Shown here one piece after another: positions 37,185 through 46,605 of a stretch of DNA of 64,000 nt (positions are counted from its first letter, which is position 1; each line of letters opens with the position of its first letter). The stretch lies in assembly GCA_903834925.1 (NCBI GenBank), contig CAILLA010000083.1, positions 57,333-121,332 on the forward strand, written 5' to 3'. Source of the stretch: an uncultured Schlesneria sp. (GTDB lineage: Bacteria; Planctomycetota; Planctomycetia; Planctomycetales; Planctomycetaceae). A program made the translations under genes and the position numbers. The notes beneath the pieces were generated by a model that was not told where the DNA came from, searched no databases, and worked only from the letters and a program-made list of their open reading frames with translations.

Positions 37185-38102
37185 TCATTGATCCGTCTTA
37201 CGTCGGGGACGAAAAAACCGTGTTGATTCCTTCACAACACGCCGCCGCGACGCGATTCGGACAAGCAAAGTCAGAAGAAAGTTCTTCCAACCCGGTATCA
37301 CACACTGTTTTCGGCGGGCGAGTGCGTTTAACGCCGATTTTACGACAGGTTCGACGGCAAGCGAAGAATGTTTTTGTAACCATCCTGGAGCACCCGCAAT
37401 ATCGAAAAAACTTGTACGGGTTACGCCCGGACAAACGGCTGTCACGGTGACGCCACGATCAAAAAGTTCGCAGTGTAACGCTTCGCTGAAGTGAAGGACA
37501 AATGCCTTACTCGCCGCGTAGACCCCCATATAGGCCACAGGTTGAAATGCTGACAGCGAAGAGACGTTTAAGATTGCGCCATGCCCCCGTTCGAGCATTC
37601 CCGGTAAAACGCGGTACGTCAAATCGGTCAGAGCAGAAATGTTCAACCGAATCAGCTGCAGCAATCGTCCAACGTCGGCGTTATCGACTTCACCAACAAC
37701 TCCAAAACCCGCGTTATTGACCAGCAACTCAATCGTGATCCCTTTCGCCGAAATGTCATTCAGGATGCGCGCTGGTTCGGCAGGATCTGAGAGGTCTGCC
37801 AAGATAATTTCGCACCGCGTTCCGTGCTTGGTATGCAATTCTTGAGCCAGTTCTGCCATCAAATCGCCGCGTCGAGCAACAAGCACGAGATGCATGCCTC
37901 TTGATGCGAGTTGACGCGCGAACTCTGCGCCCAAGCCTGCTGAGGCTCCGGTGACGAGTGCCCACTGATCCGCCAATCGCTTCCACACGCTATGATTCCC
38001 GCATCTTGCGCTGCCTGCGAGCAACTGAGACGAACTCAGCAAAGGCAAATAACAATAGACTAATTCGCCGAGTTGAAATGCTAACACAATCAACCGTCCC
38101 AA
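37185..38102 (-). CDS. Short-chain dehydrogenase/reductase (SDR)
   Basis: About 306 residues. A hydrophobic N-terminal segment ([21 protein letters not shown]) probably anchors it to a membrane. The Rossmann domain begins [19 protein letters not shown] (TGxxxGxG), with NNAGFGVVG and the catalytic Ser...YAASK ([20 protein letters not shown]). Substrate unknown; classical SDRs of this type reduce ketones or 3-oxoacyl groups. The start is uncertain. The frame runs up to 38189, overlapping the divergent phosphatase gene, so I place it at a TTG at 38102. It is transcribed away from gmhB. Confidence 0.75.
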   Translation of the reverse strand: MGRLIVLAFQLGELVYCYLPLLSSSQLLAGSARCGNHSVWKRLADQWALVTGASAGLGAEFARQLASRGMHLVLVARRGDLMAELAQELHTKHGTRCEIILADLSDPAEPARILNDISAKGITIELLVNNAGFGVVGEVDNADVGRLLQLIRLNISALTDLTYRVLPGMLERGHGAILNVSSLSAFQPVAYMGVYAASKAFVLHFSEALHCELFDRGVTVTAVCPGVTRTSFFDIAGAPGWLQKHSSLAVEPVVKSALNALARRKQCVIPGWKNFLLTLLVRIASRRRVVKESTRFFRPRRKTDQ

Positions 38103-38172
38103 AAAAGTCAGCCCACGTTCGGTGAATAACAGTTGGAAATCAACCGGAAATTCTTGTTTTGGAATCCTGCAG

Positions 38173-38811
38173 ATGAATGACACATACACGACCGCAAAGC
38201 GACCAGCGGTCTTTCTCGACCGTGATGGAACAGTGAATGCCGAGGTTCATTATTTGTCGCAGCCGGAACAGGTCGAACTGCTACCGACCGTGTCCGAAAC
38301 AATTTCGATGCTCAATTCTCGCGGCATTCCCGTCATCATTATCACAAACCAGGCGGGAATCGCCCGAGGGTATTTTCCCGAACACAACCTGATCGCGATA
38401 CACGACCATTTGCGCCAAATGCTTGCAGAGAAAAATGCTCGGGTCGATGCAATCTACTATTGCCCACACCATCCGAGTGCCGGTTTGGGCGTTTATCGTC
38501 AGGTTTGTGACTGTCGCAAACCATCGCCGGGAATGCTGACCCGAGCTGCGGATGAATTGGGGATCGATCTGACGCGTTCCCTGATGATTGGTGATCGAGA
38601 GAGTGACCTGCAAGCCGGTGCCCATGCCGGATGTCAAACAGCCCTCGTGACAACGGGTTACGGTCAGGAAACAAGTGCCGCAATTGATCTCAAAACTGTT
38701 CGCGGAATTGGAGTCTTTCCGACCATTGCGGATGCCGTAAGGGAGTGGTGCAATCAATCAACGAACGGTGCAATATCGGTAGAAGAAACAAACATCAAGC
38801 CGTTGCATTGA
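38173..38811 (+). CDS. gmhB: D-glycero-D-manno-heptose-1,7-bisphosphate 7-phosphatase
   Basis: About 212 residues of the HAD-IIIA (histidinol-phosphate/GmhB) family. The nucleophile motif is FLDRDGTVN. It also has [14 protein letters not shown], the zinc-binding loop CPHHPS...[11 protein letters not shown] and [12 protein letters not shown]. These enzymes dephosphorylate heptose bisphosphate on the way to ADP-heptose or GDP-heptose for lipopolysaccharide core or S-layer glycans. The ATG at 38173 is the most conserved start; the frame extends 17 codons upstream. It is followed by the RFAP synthase gene 60 bases later on the same strand. Confidence 0.88.
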   Translation: MNDTYTTAKRPAVFLDRDGTVNAEVHYLSQPEQVELLPTVSETISMLNSRGIPVIIITNQAGIARGYFPEHNLIAIHDHLRQMLAEKNARVDAIYYCPHHPSAGLGVYRQVCDCRKPSPGMLTRAADELGIDLTRSLMIGDRESDLQAGAHAGCQTALVTTGYGQETSAAIDLKTVRGIGVFPTIADAVREWCNQSTNGAISVEETNIKPLH

Positions 38812-38870
38812 TCCAATTGGTGACGACGGCGATGATTCGTGCAAAGTTTGGACTCAATTCAAGAGCGATC

Positions 38871-39839
38871 ATGACACAAATTTGTATTACAACCGGCGCC
38901 CGCTTGCATTTCGGCCCTCTTTCGGTCTCTGGACCAACAGGGGGCCGGTTTGGTGGTGTTGGCGTCATGATCGATTTTCCCCGAACGGTTCTCGCCGCGC
39001 ATGCCGCACCAGCCGACCTGATTCGTGGCGGCGATGAGTTGACGACGAAACGCGTAATGGAATTCCTTAAACGTGCCAGGAAAGAAATCCCCGACAATTT
39101 TCAAACGCCATATGAAATCGAGATTAAGGAAATAATCCCTTCCCATTGTGGATTTGGCTCGGGAACTCAATTGGGACTTGCTATCGCTCTTGCCGCATCG
39201 ATCGTGACCGAAGAACCCAGACCTTCTCTTGATGAACTGGCTCGGCGAACAGGACGTGGAATGAGGTCGGCAATCGGGATCCACGGATTTCAACAAGGTG
39301 GATTTCTGGTGGACGGCGGGCGGGTCAACTCAAACAAGTTAGGAACTCTTATCACTCGGGTTGAATTCCCCGAAGATTGGCGATTTGTACTCGCGTCACC
39401 TCAAAGGGTAATTGGACTCTCTGGAGATGCAGAACAACATGCTTTCGCCAGTCAACCGGCAATGCCCCAACGTCTTACTGCGGAACTTTGTCGAATCGTC
39501 CTGATGGAATGGCTCCCCTCAGTCATTGAGGCCGACTTCGCCAGATGTAGTGAATCGATGTTCGAATACGGCAATGCCGTCGGTGATTTTTTTTCACCAG
39601 CCCAGGGAGGGATCTTCGCTCATCCGCGAATGGCAGAGTGGGCAGACAATGTCCAACAGCGCGGCATTCGCGGAGTGGCCCAGACTTCGTGGGGGCCAAC
39701 GCTCGCCGCTCTCTGCTCAAGTGATGAAGCGGCCAAACAGTTGCACGGCGACTTTGCCGGAGATTCAAACTGGAACGATTGCTCGTTCCAGATTGTTTCC
39801 CCGTTAAATCGCGGTGCCAAAGTTGACGTCTCTTCATGA
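38871..39839 (+). CDS. Beta-ribofuranosylaminobenzene 5'-phosphate synthase family protein
   Basis: About 322 residues of the GHMP-kinase-like beta-RFAP synthase family. This is the first committed enzyme of tetrahydromethanopterin synthesis, joining p-aminobenzoate and phosphoribosyl pyrophosphate with loss of CO2. Typical features are the start ITTGARLHFGPLSVSG, the glycine-rich SHCGFGSGTQLGLAIALA, RGMRSAIGIHGFQQGGFLVDGG and the C-terminal GVAQTSWGPTLAAL. AAGAG five bases before the ATG at 38871 sets the start. Planctomycetes are among the few bacteria with methanopterin-linked C1 genes. Other genes of the pathway are not in this window. Confidence 0.85.
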   Translation: MTQICITTGARLHFGPLSVSGPTGGRFGGVGVMIDFPRTVLAAHAAPADLIRGGDELTTKRVMEFLKRARKEIPDNFQTPYEIEIKEIIPSHCGFGSGTQLGLAIALAASIVTEEPRPSLDELARRTGRGMRSAIGIHGFQQGGFLVDGGRVNSNKLGTLITRVEFPEDWRFVLASPQRVIGLSGDAEQHAFASQPAMPQRLTAELCRIVLMEWLPSVIEADFARCSESMFEYGNAVGDFFSPAQGGIFAHPRMAEWADNVQQRGIRGVAQTSWGPTLAALCSSDEAAKQLHGDFAGDSNWNDCSFQIVSPLNRGAKVDVSS

Positions 39840-39870
39840 ACGAAAGCCTGAGGGCATCGGCCACAACGAA

Positions 39871-42800
39871 CTAACTGACGTTGACGTCACGAGTGACGAT
39901 GTTACTGTCGTAAATTCCGAAGTTGGCTCCATCGGTAACTTGGAAGGAAATTGTCCTCGTCGCAGCACTTGGCAATTTGCCGGTGTACTTAAATGTGATC
40001 GATCTTAATGCCGCCTGGTAGTTCGCCAGTGTGTCGGTTCCAGTCAGCACCAGTCGTCCTGTGGCTGAGAAGAATGTTCCCGAGATGTTTGCTGTATTCA
40101 CAAATGTCAGGACATCCTGGCCCAATGAGTAATTGTTAGCGATCTGAATGACTGCACCGGACAATGTTGTCGAACCCGGGTTGTAGACAATCAAGGATTT
40201 CGTGACATTCAAAGCCGGACCACTTGCGTTGTATGCCAATGGACTCGATTCAATATTCGACAAGAATGGAACACCATTCTGAGTCGTAAAACTAATGGTG
40301 CGGGCCGCAATATTACTCTGATGAATTCCTTGGAATACCTGGAAATTGGCAATTCGATTGATACTCGGTGGATTCAGAGAGGTCGTGACATAAGTCACGG
40401 ACTGCAACAGGTTCTGGTATGTGGCTGTTGATCCGGCGCCGGTGAACGTCAGGATTCCATTTACCGCATTGTATGAGCCGCTGATTCCAGGGACACTCCT
40501 AAATTGCAATAAATCTCCGTCCTGAATATACAGAAGTTGAACCGTTGCCCCGGTCAGCGTTGGATTGTACGAGCCAGTCACCTGCAACGATCCGGTAATC
40601 TGTTCCGGTGGGTTCCCGAAGACATAGACGAGCGCGCTGGTTTCAATTGAGTTCAACAGCGGAACCGAACCGATCGAAATATTCCGAGTGATAATGTTAC
40701 TCGAAGCCTGAATGTCATTGACCTGGAAACTGACAACCTTTGTCGTTGTGACCGGAGTACTGTTCAATCCATAGAACGTGACTGACCGAAGAGCATTCTG
40801 GTAGTTCGCGACGGTATCCGTTCCGATCAAGAACAAGATCCCATCCGTACCATCCCAACTTCCCTGGATATTTCCTGTATTTGTGAATCTCAGGAAATCC
40901 TGTCCAGGAATATAGTTTTCCACGATTCTGATCGTCGCACCCGTGAGATTTGCTTTAGTCGGATCAGCAGCCTGTATTGTCGATGTAATCACAACTGCCG
41001 GATCGTTTTGCATGTAATTGACTGGAGCCACTTCAATGGCACTCAAGACTGGCGCATTGCTTACGGCATTAAAGCTGATGATCCGAGTAGCTGGACTGCT
41101 TGACAGCGATCCATCGCTCGCGACAAACGAAACCGTTCGCGGCAAGGTGCTTGGAACGCTCGCCGTATCTTGATATTGAACCGAATCCAACGCTGCCTGA
41201 TAATTTGCAACGGTGTCAACTCCGCTAAGCGTTAGCATTCCTGTCGATGCATTCCAGGTACCATGAATTTTAGCGGTATTTGTGAAAAGCAGCTGATCCT
41301 GGCCCGCAGCATAATTACTCGTGATTTGAACCGTCGCCGATGGTATTGTCACGTTATCGGGATCGGTTACAGTCGCCCCTGGGGAGACCACAACGGTGGT
41401 ATTTGGAACGTAGAGGAGACTTCCACTGTCGGTCGTCATCGTTGGTGCAGTGTTGACCGAAATCACAGCAACGCTTCGTGACAGTGAACTGATCCCAGTT
41501 GGTGAATGGACAGAGAAGGTAATCGTCCGAGACGAGACCGTTGGATTAAATGACGAGTTGAAATAACTGATTGATCGCAGTGCGGCCTGGTAGTTTGCTG
41601 TAGTGTCGACACCGTTGAGGCTTAACGTGCCGGTTAATGAATTCCACGTTCCAACGATCTTGCTCGTGTTGGTGAACAACAAATTGTCGATTGCCGGCTG
41701 ATAATTTCCGGAAATCTGTACGATCGCTGCCTGAAGATTATCAGGCCCCACCGGCGTCACGTTCAATGTCGATGTGACCTTCATTGTTGATCGCTCGACG
41801 TAGATCAACGACGATGATTCGATATTCGATAAGAGTGCCGAACCGGGATTAATTGTGGTAAGGACCAGATCGTTACCATCCCCGCCAGCATAGTTCGCTG
41901 TGAATGTATACTGAGCGCCCTGGTATGTCGTGGAGATGACATTTCCCTGGGAAAGGTTTGAAAACGTCCCGACAATCGGTTGATTCGAAGTATTATTGAC
42001 AATCGTGAGTTTTGTCCCGACGGATGGTGCAAAATTCAGTAAAAGATTGATTGGCGAACCGGTTGCAGTAAAACCGTTTGTTGAGAGTGGAAAGCCATTC
42101 GGCGTTCCCGCTGCAAAGACGCCCCCTTTTCCTGATGTCAGGGTGACTCTTCCACCATTGCCATCAAGCGAAGTGACATTACTACCGCCGTTATCAAGAA
42201 TGATCTGTCCATTGCTGGTGCCTGACTGCACGACAAATGTTGACGCACCGGCGGTTGTCGCCGTTTTTGCCGTTGTAAAAGTTATGTTGCCATTCTGAGT
42301 TGTATCACCAAATGTGACGGCCCCCCCTGAACCGGTGATGATATTTGCCAATTCGGAGTCTGTCAGATTCACCCCAACAACTGCGTTATTCAAACCACCG
42401 ATACTTACTGGAAGGCTGGGGACCGAGGCGCGAACTGAAACTCCACTGGTCAGGCCGACTCCACTTACCGATCCCGAAATCGTCATGTCGGCACCACGTA
42501 ACGTGATCGCCGTCGCTGAACCTTCCGTCGACGAAATTACGTCACCTGCTGCGATCGTTAATGTTCCAACTCCATTGTTTCCCTGGTCATTGGCCGTTAC
42601 ATCTGCCTCAAGAGTCACCTTTCCGGCGGAGTTGATTGAGCTTCCCGTTCCAATGTTTAATGAGCCAGCGGCGGCCAACATGACGCCACCTGACGTCGTG
42701 ATTGGCGCCCCCCCCACGGAAATCGCACCGTGAACGACGGACTTAAACATTCCATCGAGCTTGATCGCACCGGAGATTGAAGCGCTATCAGTGCCTGCAT

Positions 42801-45800
42801 TTCCGGTTTCAATATCGAAGCTGATCACATTGGCGCCGGTCGCAGCCGTTCCATCAAAGCCAGGAATTGTGATCGTATCATTACCGTCTGTTGACGGTGT
42901 TGCCCCCGTGTTTACTGTCAGTTGTTGCACGTTCCACACCGCAACAGTTTCGATTGCCACACCAGCAGTCGTGCCGGAAATCACAAGGGACTTGGTACTT
43001 CCAACGCCCGCGATTCCAGCCGTGAGATTGGTTCCATTGGCGATCAACAGATTGTCATTCTGACCGGTTGGGCTGACCGTGACGCTGCCAAATCCGGAAA
43101 TATCCAACGGCGCCAATCCGTTGAATTTGACCGGTAGATTGTCAATCTGCACAACTCCCTGTTTGCCGTTCACGCCTGGAACGTTGCTGGGCAGATAACT
43201 GCTCGTATCAGCCGTCGTCCCCTTGATGGCCAATCCATTGGTTCCTTGACCGCCGTCATAAACAATTCCATTCACTGGAATGAAGTTGCCATTGCTGATA
43301 TCGACGGTAAGCAGGTCGTTGCCCGAGTCGCCTGCAACGATAATCGACGTGAACGATTTCAGCGTAAATTGTGATATTAACGATCCGTTCTGCAAGACTT
43401 GAACCTGAGTCGGATCGGTGGGACTTTCCTGCAATCTAACATTGTTCACACCCACACCCATGTCAACAAACAACGCGGTCGAAGAGGAGATACCGCTGGC
43501 AGATGTCGACAACAAGTAAGCACCCGGTCCGAATCCGGTCGGCATCGTAAATTGAGTACTGACAATAACGCTGCCTGTTTCAACTCCCGGCGTCCAATTG
43601 GTTGTTCGCCCATATTTGACTGTCCCTGAAGAATCGGTCAGTGATACGATCGGGTAGTTGGACGCCATCTCGGCTCCACTACCGAACGAAGCCCCGCCGG
43701 AAATACCATCGAGCTGCGTTCCCGAAAGGGTAAACGATGTCGCATTGGCAGTAATGCCGGTGACAGTTGGCCTCCACGCGGCCTGAGGACTTCCTGTTGA
43801 CGTATATGTCCAAATTGTTCCGGTTGTCTGATTGCTTAGCAAAACCTGACCGTTTGGTAACGCCAGCATCCGTAAATTACTGGCTGGGCCGGTGATCGAG
43901 TTGCTCAATAACCCGGGAGGTGTAACGTCCGAAATCGCGTTCGTCACCGGGTTAAAATCGAAGAAATACGTTGGACCGTTGGCAACGTGATTTCCGAATG
44001 AATCCACTCCGGGAGAATCTGTCGCAAACAGGAAATGTCCGTTGGGAAGCATAACACCCGGAGCCGAATCTGCTCCGATTCCGGCCGGCAAAACCGGACC
44101 TGCTAACCAGGTGTTCGTCGATGGAGTGTAGATCGCTGTATTGCCGTTAGCACCGACAAAAAAGGCTCGTCCATCGGGAAGAAGTGTTGCCGGTCCAAGT
44201 ACGTTTCCAAACGATGGGCCAGTCAGTGCAACAGGGACTGCTCCTGCGTCAACCCACGTCCCACTTGAAGGAACATAACGTTGAGCTCGCCCCGATCCGC
44301 CGACATCGTACGACAAAACACTTCCATCGGGTAAAAGGATCCAGTTTTCGTTGTTACTTGTGTCAGAATGTAGTTTGCTGCCTGTTTGAGTCCACGAATT
44401 GGCAACGGGATCATAAAGATAGGTTTGCACTCCGTTGATATAACCAGCCAGGACCTTGCCATTTGGCAGAACAACTGTGGGCCCGTCCCCAAATTGTCCT
44501 TGAGGAAAACTGGCCATTGGGGTCCACGAATTCGCGACGGGGTCGTAGATTTCGCCAGTATTACTGTTGGTTACCAATGTCGGGATTAACGGATTTGTAA
44601 ATGTACCGCCTAGAACCAGAACCTTTCCACTCGGTAAGACGTTCTGCCCCGTCAACAGCCTTGACTTACTCATCGACGCAAGGCTGGACCAGGACCCGTT
44701 GGCATAACTTCCCGTTGCATCGGGAGTGAGTCGCTTCATTTGATTCGTGACACCACCCGACTGAACCATGACGGAACCGTCAGACAACAAGATCATCGTA
44801 CCGGACGTGCCAGCAGGATCAGGAAGCGTCACAGGGTTCCAACCGGATGGATCTCCTGTCGGTTTTCCCACGAGATCGGGAACGAAAAGTTTTGCAACCG
44901 GCGAACCAATTCCAGTCACGAGATCGTAACCTTTTCCAGCCTTGAAACCGTTGTTACCGGTTGTGACATCATGGAAATCCGCTGCGGGAAGTTTATAAAT
45001 TGCCGGAAGTGTTTGCGTCGATCCGTCGAGAGACTTTTGACCAGAGACCACCCGTCCCTGATTGACAACCGCCATCACGCCACCAAACATCGGTGCCGAA
45101 AGACTGGTCCCGCCGATCGTATCCCAGGGTGTTGAGTTTCCGAAATCCCACGTATCGAAAACGGGAACTCCGGAACTTGGGTCGGCGTCCATGGAAACGT
45201 CAGGATTGGACCGTCGTCCGGTATTCTGGACACTTTTTTGATAAGCGGGTTCTGATTCGTAATTACTGACTCCACCCCCGCTACCACTCCAGCCGGATTC
45301 TCCGATGTAATTCCCAGCAGAATCGATTGTGAGGGTCGTCCCACCGACTGCGACCACATTCGGTGAGAGCGCTGGATACCCGCCTGGTGCACCGTTATCA
45401 CCGGTTGATGCGACGAATGTTACCCCCTGATGACCGTTCGGCGTCAGAAAGTGATAATCAAAGCTTGTAATTCCCGAGAATTCACCACCTCCAAAACTCA
45501 TCGAAACCACGGAGACACCAGGCAAATTGCGTGCGGTATCAACGGCAGTTAGAAGATCGTTGTAGGAGGGGATCGTTGCCTCGAACAGAATGATGTTGGC
45601 CTTCGGTGCCATCACGTGTGCCCACTGGATATCAAGCGATTCCTCCACAGCCCATGAAAATCCAGGACCGGCGGGGTCGTTCCCAGGCAGATTTGTACCC
45701 CCAAACTCATCCAGAACCTTGAAGCTCGGAGGGTCAGGAAGACCGAAATACGCGTCGAATGCTTGTAAATCTGTAATAGCGTTAGGGTCGTTGTAGGCAT

Positions 45801-46158
45801 CGACAATGGCAATTGTTTGCCCGGAACCGTCACCTGTAATCCCGCCAAACGTGATCGAATTCATTCCGTACGCCTGCCGCATTTGGGCTGGCGTGATTCC
45901 GTTAGGCGCGGCTGTCCCATTACTTGTCACACCATGCGGATGGGTGAAAACGAAATCGGTGTGTACTGTTGTCAGCGGGTCCAGAGCCTGTGGCACAGGA
46001 GCACCACTCAACAATCTGCGAGATTCCAGAGCCTGAATCTCGATACTTACAATCGACCATTGTCGCGTCTCTCTGGCTCGGCGAGCTGCCCGGTGTCCCC
46101 GCGTTTGACTGATGGCTTGTCGCAATGCCTTTAACCACGAATGACGCACCATTTTCAA
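39871..46158 (-). CDS. Giant LEPR-XLL protein with S53 peptidase, propeller and cadherin-like repeats
   Basis: A 2095-residue protein. The N-terminus is Arg-rich with the LEPR-XLL-like motif LESRRLLSG at 45-53. Residues about 90-420 form an S53 (sedolisin/kumamolisin) peptidase domain with a complete catalytic set: Glu172 and Asp176 in EESLD, Asp254 in STGDNG and Ser352 in GGTSLSAP. No typical long pro-domain precedes it. Residues about 430-850 resemble a Kelch/galactose-oxidase-like propeller (LPSGKVLVLGG repeats). A filamentous, glycine-rich section follows. Five ~105-residue units with 'NY...D.L.FTNT..I.G.W...TG.L.L.G.DT.ANYQ.AL.S..Y' end the protein. Probable surface protease/adhesin. It abuts the convergent RFAP synthase gene. 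Confidence 0.85.
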   Translation of the reverse strand: MKMVRHSWLKALRQAISQTRGHRAARRARETRQWSIVSIEIQALESRRLLSGAPVPQALDPLTTVHTDFVFTHPHGVTSNGTAAPNGITPAQMRQAYGMNSITFGGITGDGSGQTIAIVDAYNDPNAITDLQAFDAYFGLPDPPSFKVLDEFGGTNLPGNDPAGPGFSWAVEESLDIQWAHVMAPKANIILFEATIPSYNDLLTAVDTARNLPGVSVVSMSFGGGEFSGITSFDYHFLTPNGHQGVTFVASTGDNGAPGGYPALSPNVVAVGGTTLTIDSAGNYIGESGWSGSGGGVSNYESEPAYQKSVQNTGRRSNPDVSMDADPSSGVPVFDTWDFGNSTPWDTIGGTSLSAPMFGGVMAVVNQGRVVSGQKSLDGSTQTLPAIYKLPAADFHDVTTGNNGFKAGKGYDLVTGIGSPVAKLFVPDLVGKPTGDPSGWNPVTLPDPAGTSGTMILLSDGSVMVQSGGVTNQMKRLTPDATGSYANGSWSSLASMSKSRLLTGQNVLPSGKVLVLGGTFTNPLIPTLVTNSNTGEIYDPVANSWTPMASFPQGQFGDGPTVVLPNGKVLAGYINGVQTYLYDPVANSWTQTGSKLHSDTSNNENWILLPDGSVLSYDVGGSGRAQRYVPSSGTWVDAGAVPVALTGPSFGNVLGPATLLPDGRAFFVGANGNTAIYTPSTNTWLAGPVLPAGIGADSAPGVMLPNGHFLFATDSPGVDSFGNHVANGPTYFFDFNPVTNAISDVTPPGLLSNSITGPASNLRMLALPNGQVLLSNQTTGTIWTYTSTGSPQAAWRPTVTGITANATSFTLSGTQLDGISGGASFGSGAEMASNYPIVSLTDSSGTVKYGRTTNWTPGVETGSVIVSTQFTMPTGFGPGAYLLSTSASGISSSTALFVDMGVGVNNVRLQESPTDPTQVQVLQNGSLISQFTLKSFTSIIVAGDSGNDLLTVDISNGNFIPVNGIVYDGGQGTNGLAIKGTTADTSSYLPSNVPGVNGKQGVVQIDNLPVKFNGLAPLDISGFGSVTVSPTGQNDNLLIANGTNLTAGIAGVGSTKSLVISGTTAGVAIETVAVWNVQQLTVNTGATPSTDGNDTITIPGFDGTAATGANVISFDIETGNAGTDSASISGAIKLDGMFKSVVHGAISVGGAPITTSGGVMLAAAGSLNIGTGSSINSAGKVTLEADVTANDQGNNGVGTLTIAAGDVISSTEGSATAITLRGADMTISGSVSGVGLTSGVSVRASVPSLPVSIGGLNNAVVGVNLTDSELANIITGSGGAVTFGDTTQNGNITFTTAKTATTAGASTFVVQSGTSNGQIILDNGGSNVTSLDGNGGRVTLTSGKGGVFAAGTPNGFPLSTNGFTATGSPINLLLNFAPSVGTKLTIVNNTSNQPIVGTFSNLSQGNVISTTYQGAQYTFTANYAGGDGNDLVLTTINPGSALLSNIESSSLIYVERSTMKVTSTLNVTPVGPDNLQAAIVQISGNYQPAIDNLLFTNTSKIVGTWNSLTGTLSLNGVDTTANYQAALRSISYFNSSFNPTVSSRTITFSVHSPTGISSLSRSVAVISVNTAPTMTTDSGSLLYVPNTTVVVSPGATVTDPDNVTIPSATVQITSNYAAGQDQLLFTNTAKIHGTWNASTGMLTLSGVDTVANYQAALDSVQYQDTASVPSTLPRTVSFVASDGSLSSSPATRIISFNAVSNAPVLSAIEVAPVNYMQNDPAVVITSTIQAADPTKANLTGATIRIVENYIPGQDFLRFTNTGNIQGSWDGTDGILFLIGTDTVANYQNALRSVTFYGLNSTPVTTTKVVSFQVNDIQASSNIITRNISIGSVPLLNSIETSALVYVFGNPPEQITGSLQVTGSYNPTLTGATVQLLYIQDGDLLQFRSVPGISGSYNAVNGILTFTGAGSTATYQNLLQSVTYVTTSLNPPSINRIANFQVFQGIHQSNIAARTISFTTQNGVPFLSNIESSPLAYNASGPALNVTKSLIVYNPGSTTLSGAVIQIANNYSLGQDVLTFVNTANISGTFFSATGRLVLTGTDTLANYQAALRSITFKYTGKLPSAATRTISFQVTDGANFGIYDSNIVTRDVNVS

Positions 46159-46605
46159 AATTCCCTTGCTACGTAGTCTACTGCGAAGAATTGGACAGCC
46201 AGTCGATCGGGGAGATCGCCAGAACCTGTACGAATATCAGAACTCTTCAGGATGAAATTGGATTGACGGAGTTTAAATGTAAAATCCAAAGATAATGAGG
46301 CAATGGATGCGCAGGCAAGCAATTTATGCCGTATGTCTGAAGAAAACTCAGTATTTTGGTACACCAGCTCGACCAATGCGAATCTCATTTCGTCTGACGA
46401 AAAGACGTTTCAGCGTCTGTGATCCACTTATCGGGTCGGTATGACGGAAATGCCTAGCACGTTTCAGATTGCGCATAAGCGGATCGCCACCAAAGTCGTG
46501 ATTTTTGAGAAAACAGCACCTCGAATCGTTTTTCGCCAGCGTGATGCTTTGGTATTGTCGTTGGATTGTGATTTTGTTCGCAGGATCGAAAAAGAAAGCC
46601 AACTG
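46159..46605. other. Divergent intergenic region
   Basis: About 450 bases between the giant S53 gene (minus) and the cytochrome/WD40 gene (plus). The plus-strand frame of the latter extends back to 46441 but without signal-peptide character, so I treat it as untranslated. No clear promoter boxes or repeats were found. Confidence 0.3.
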
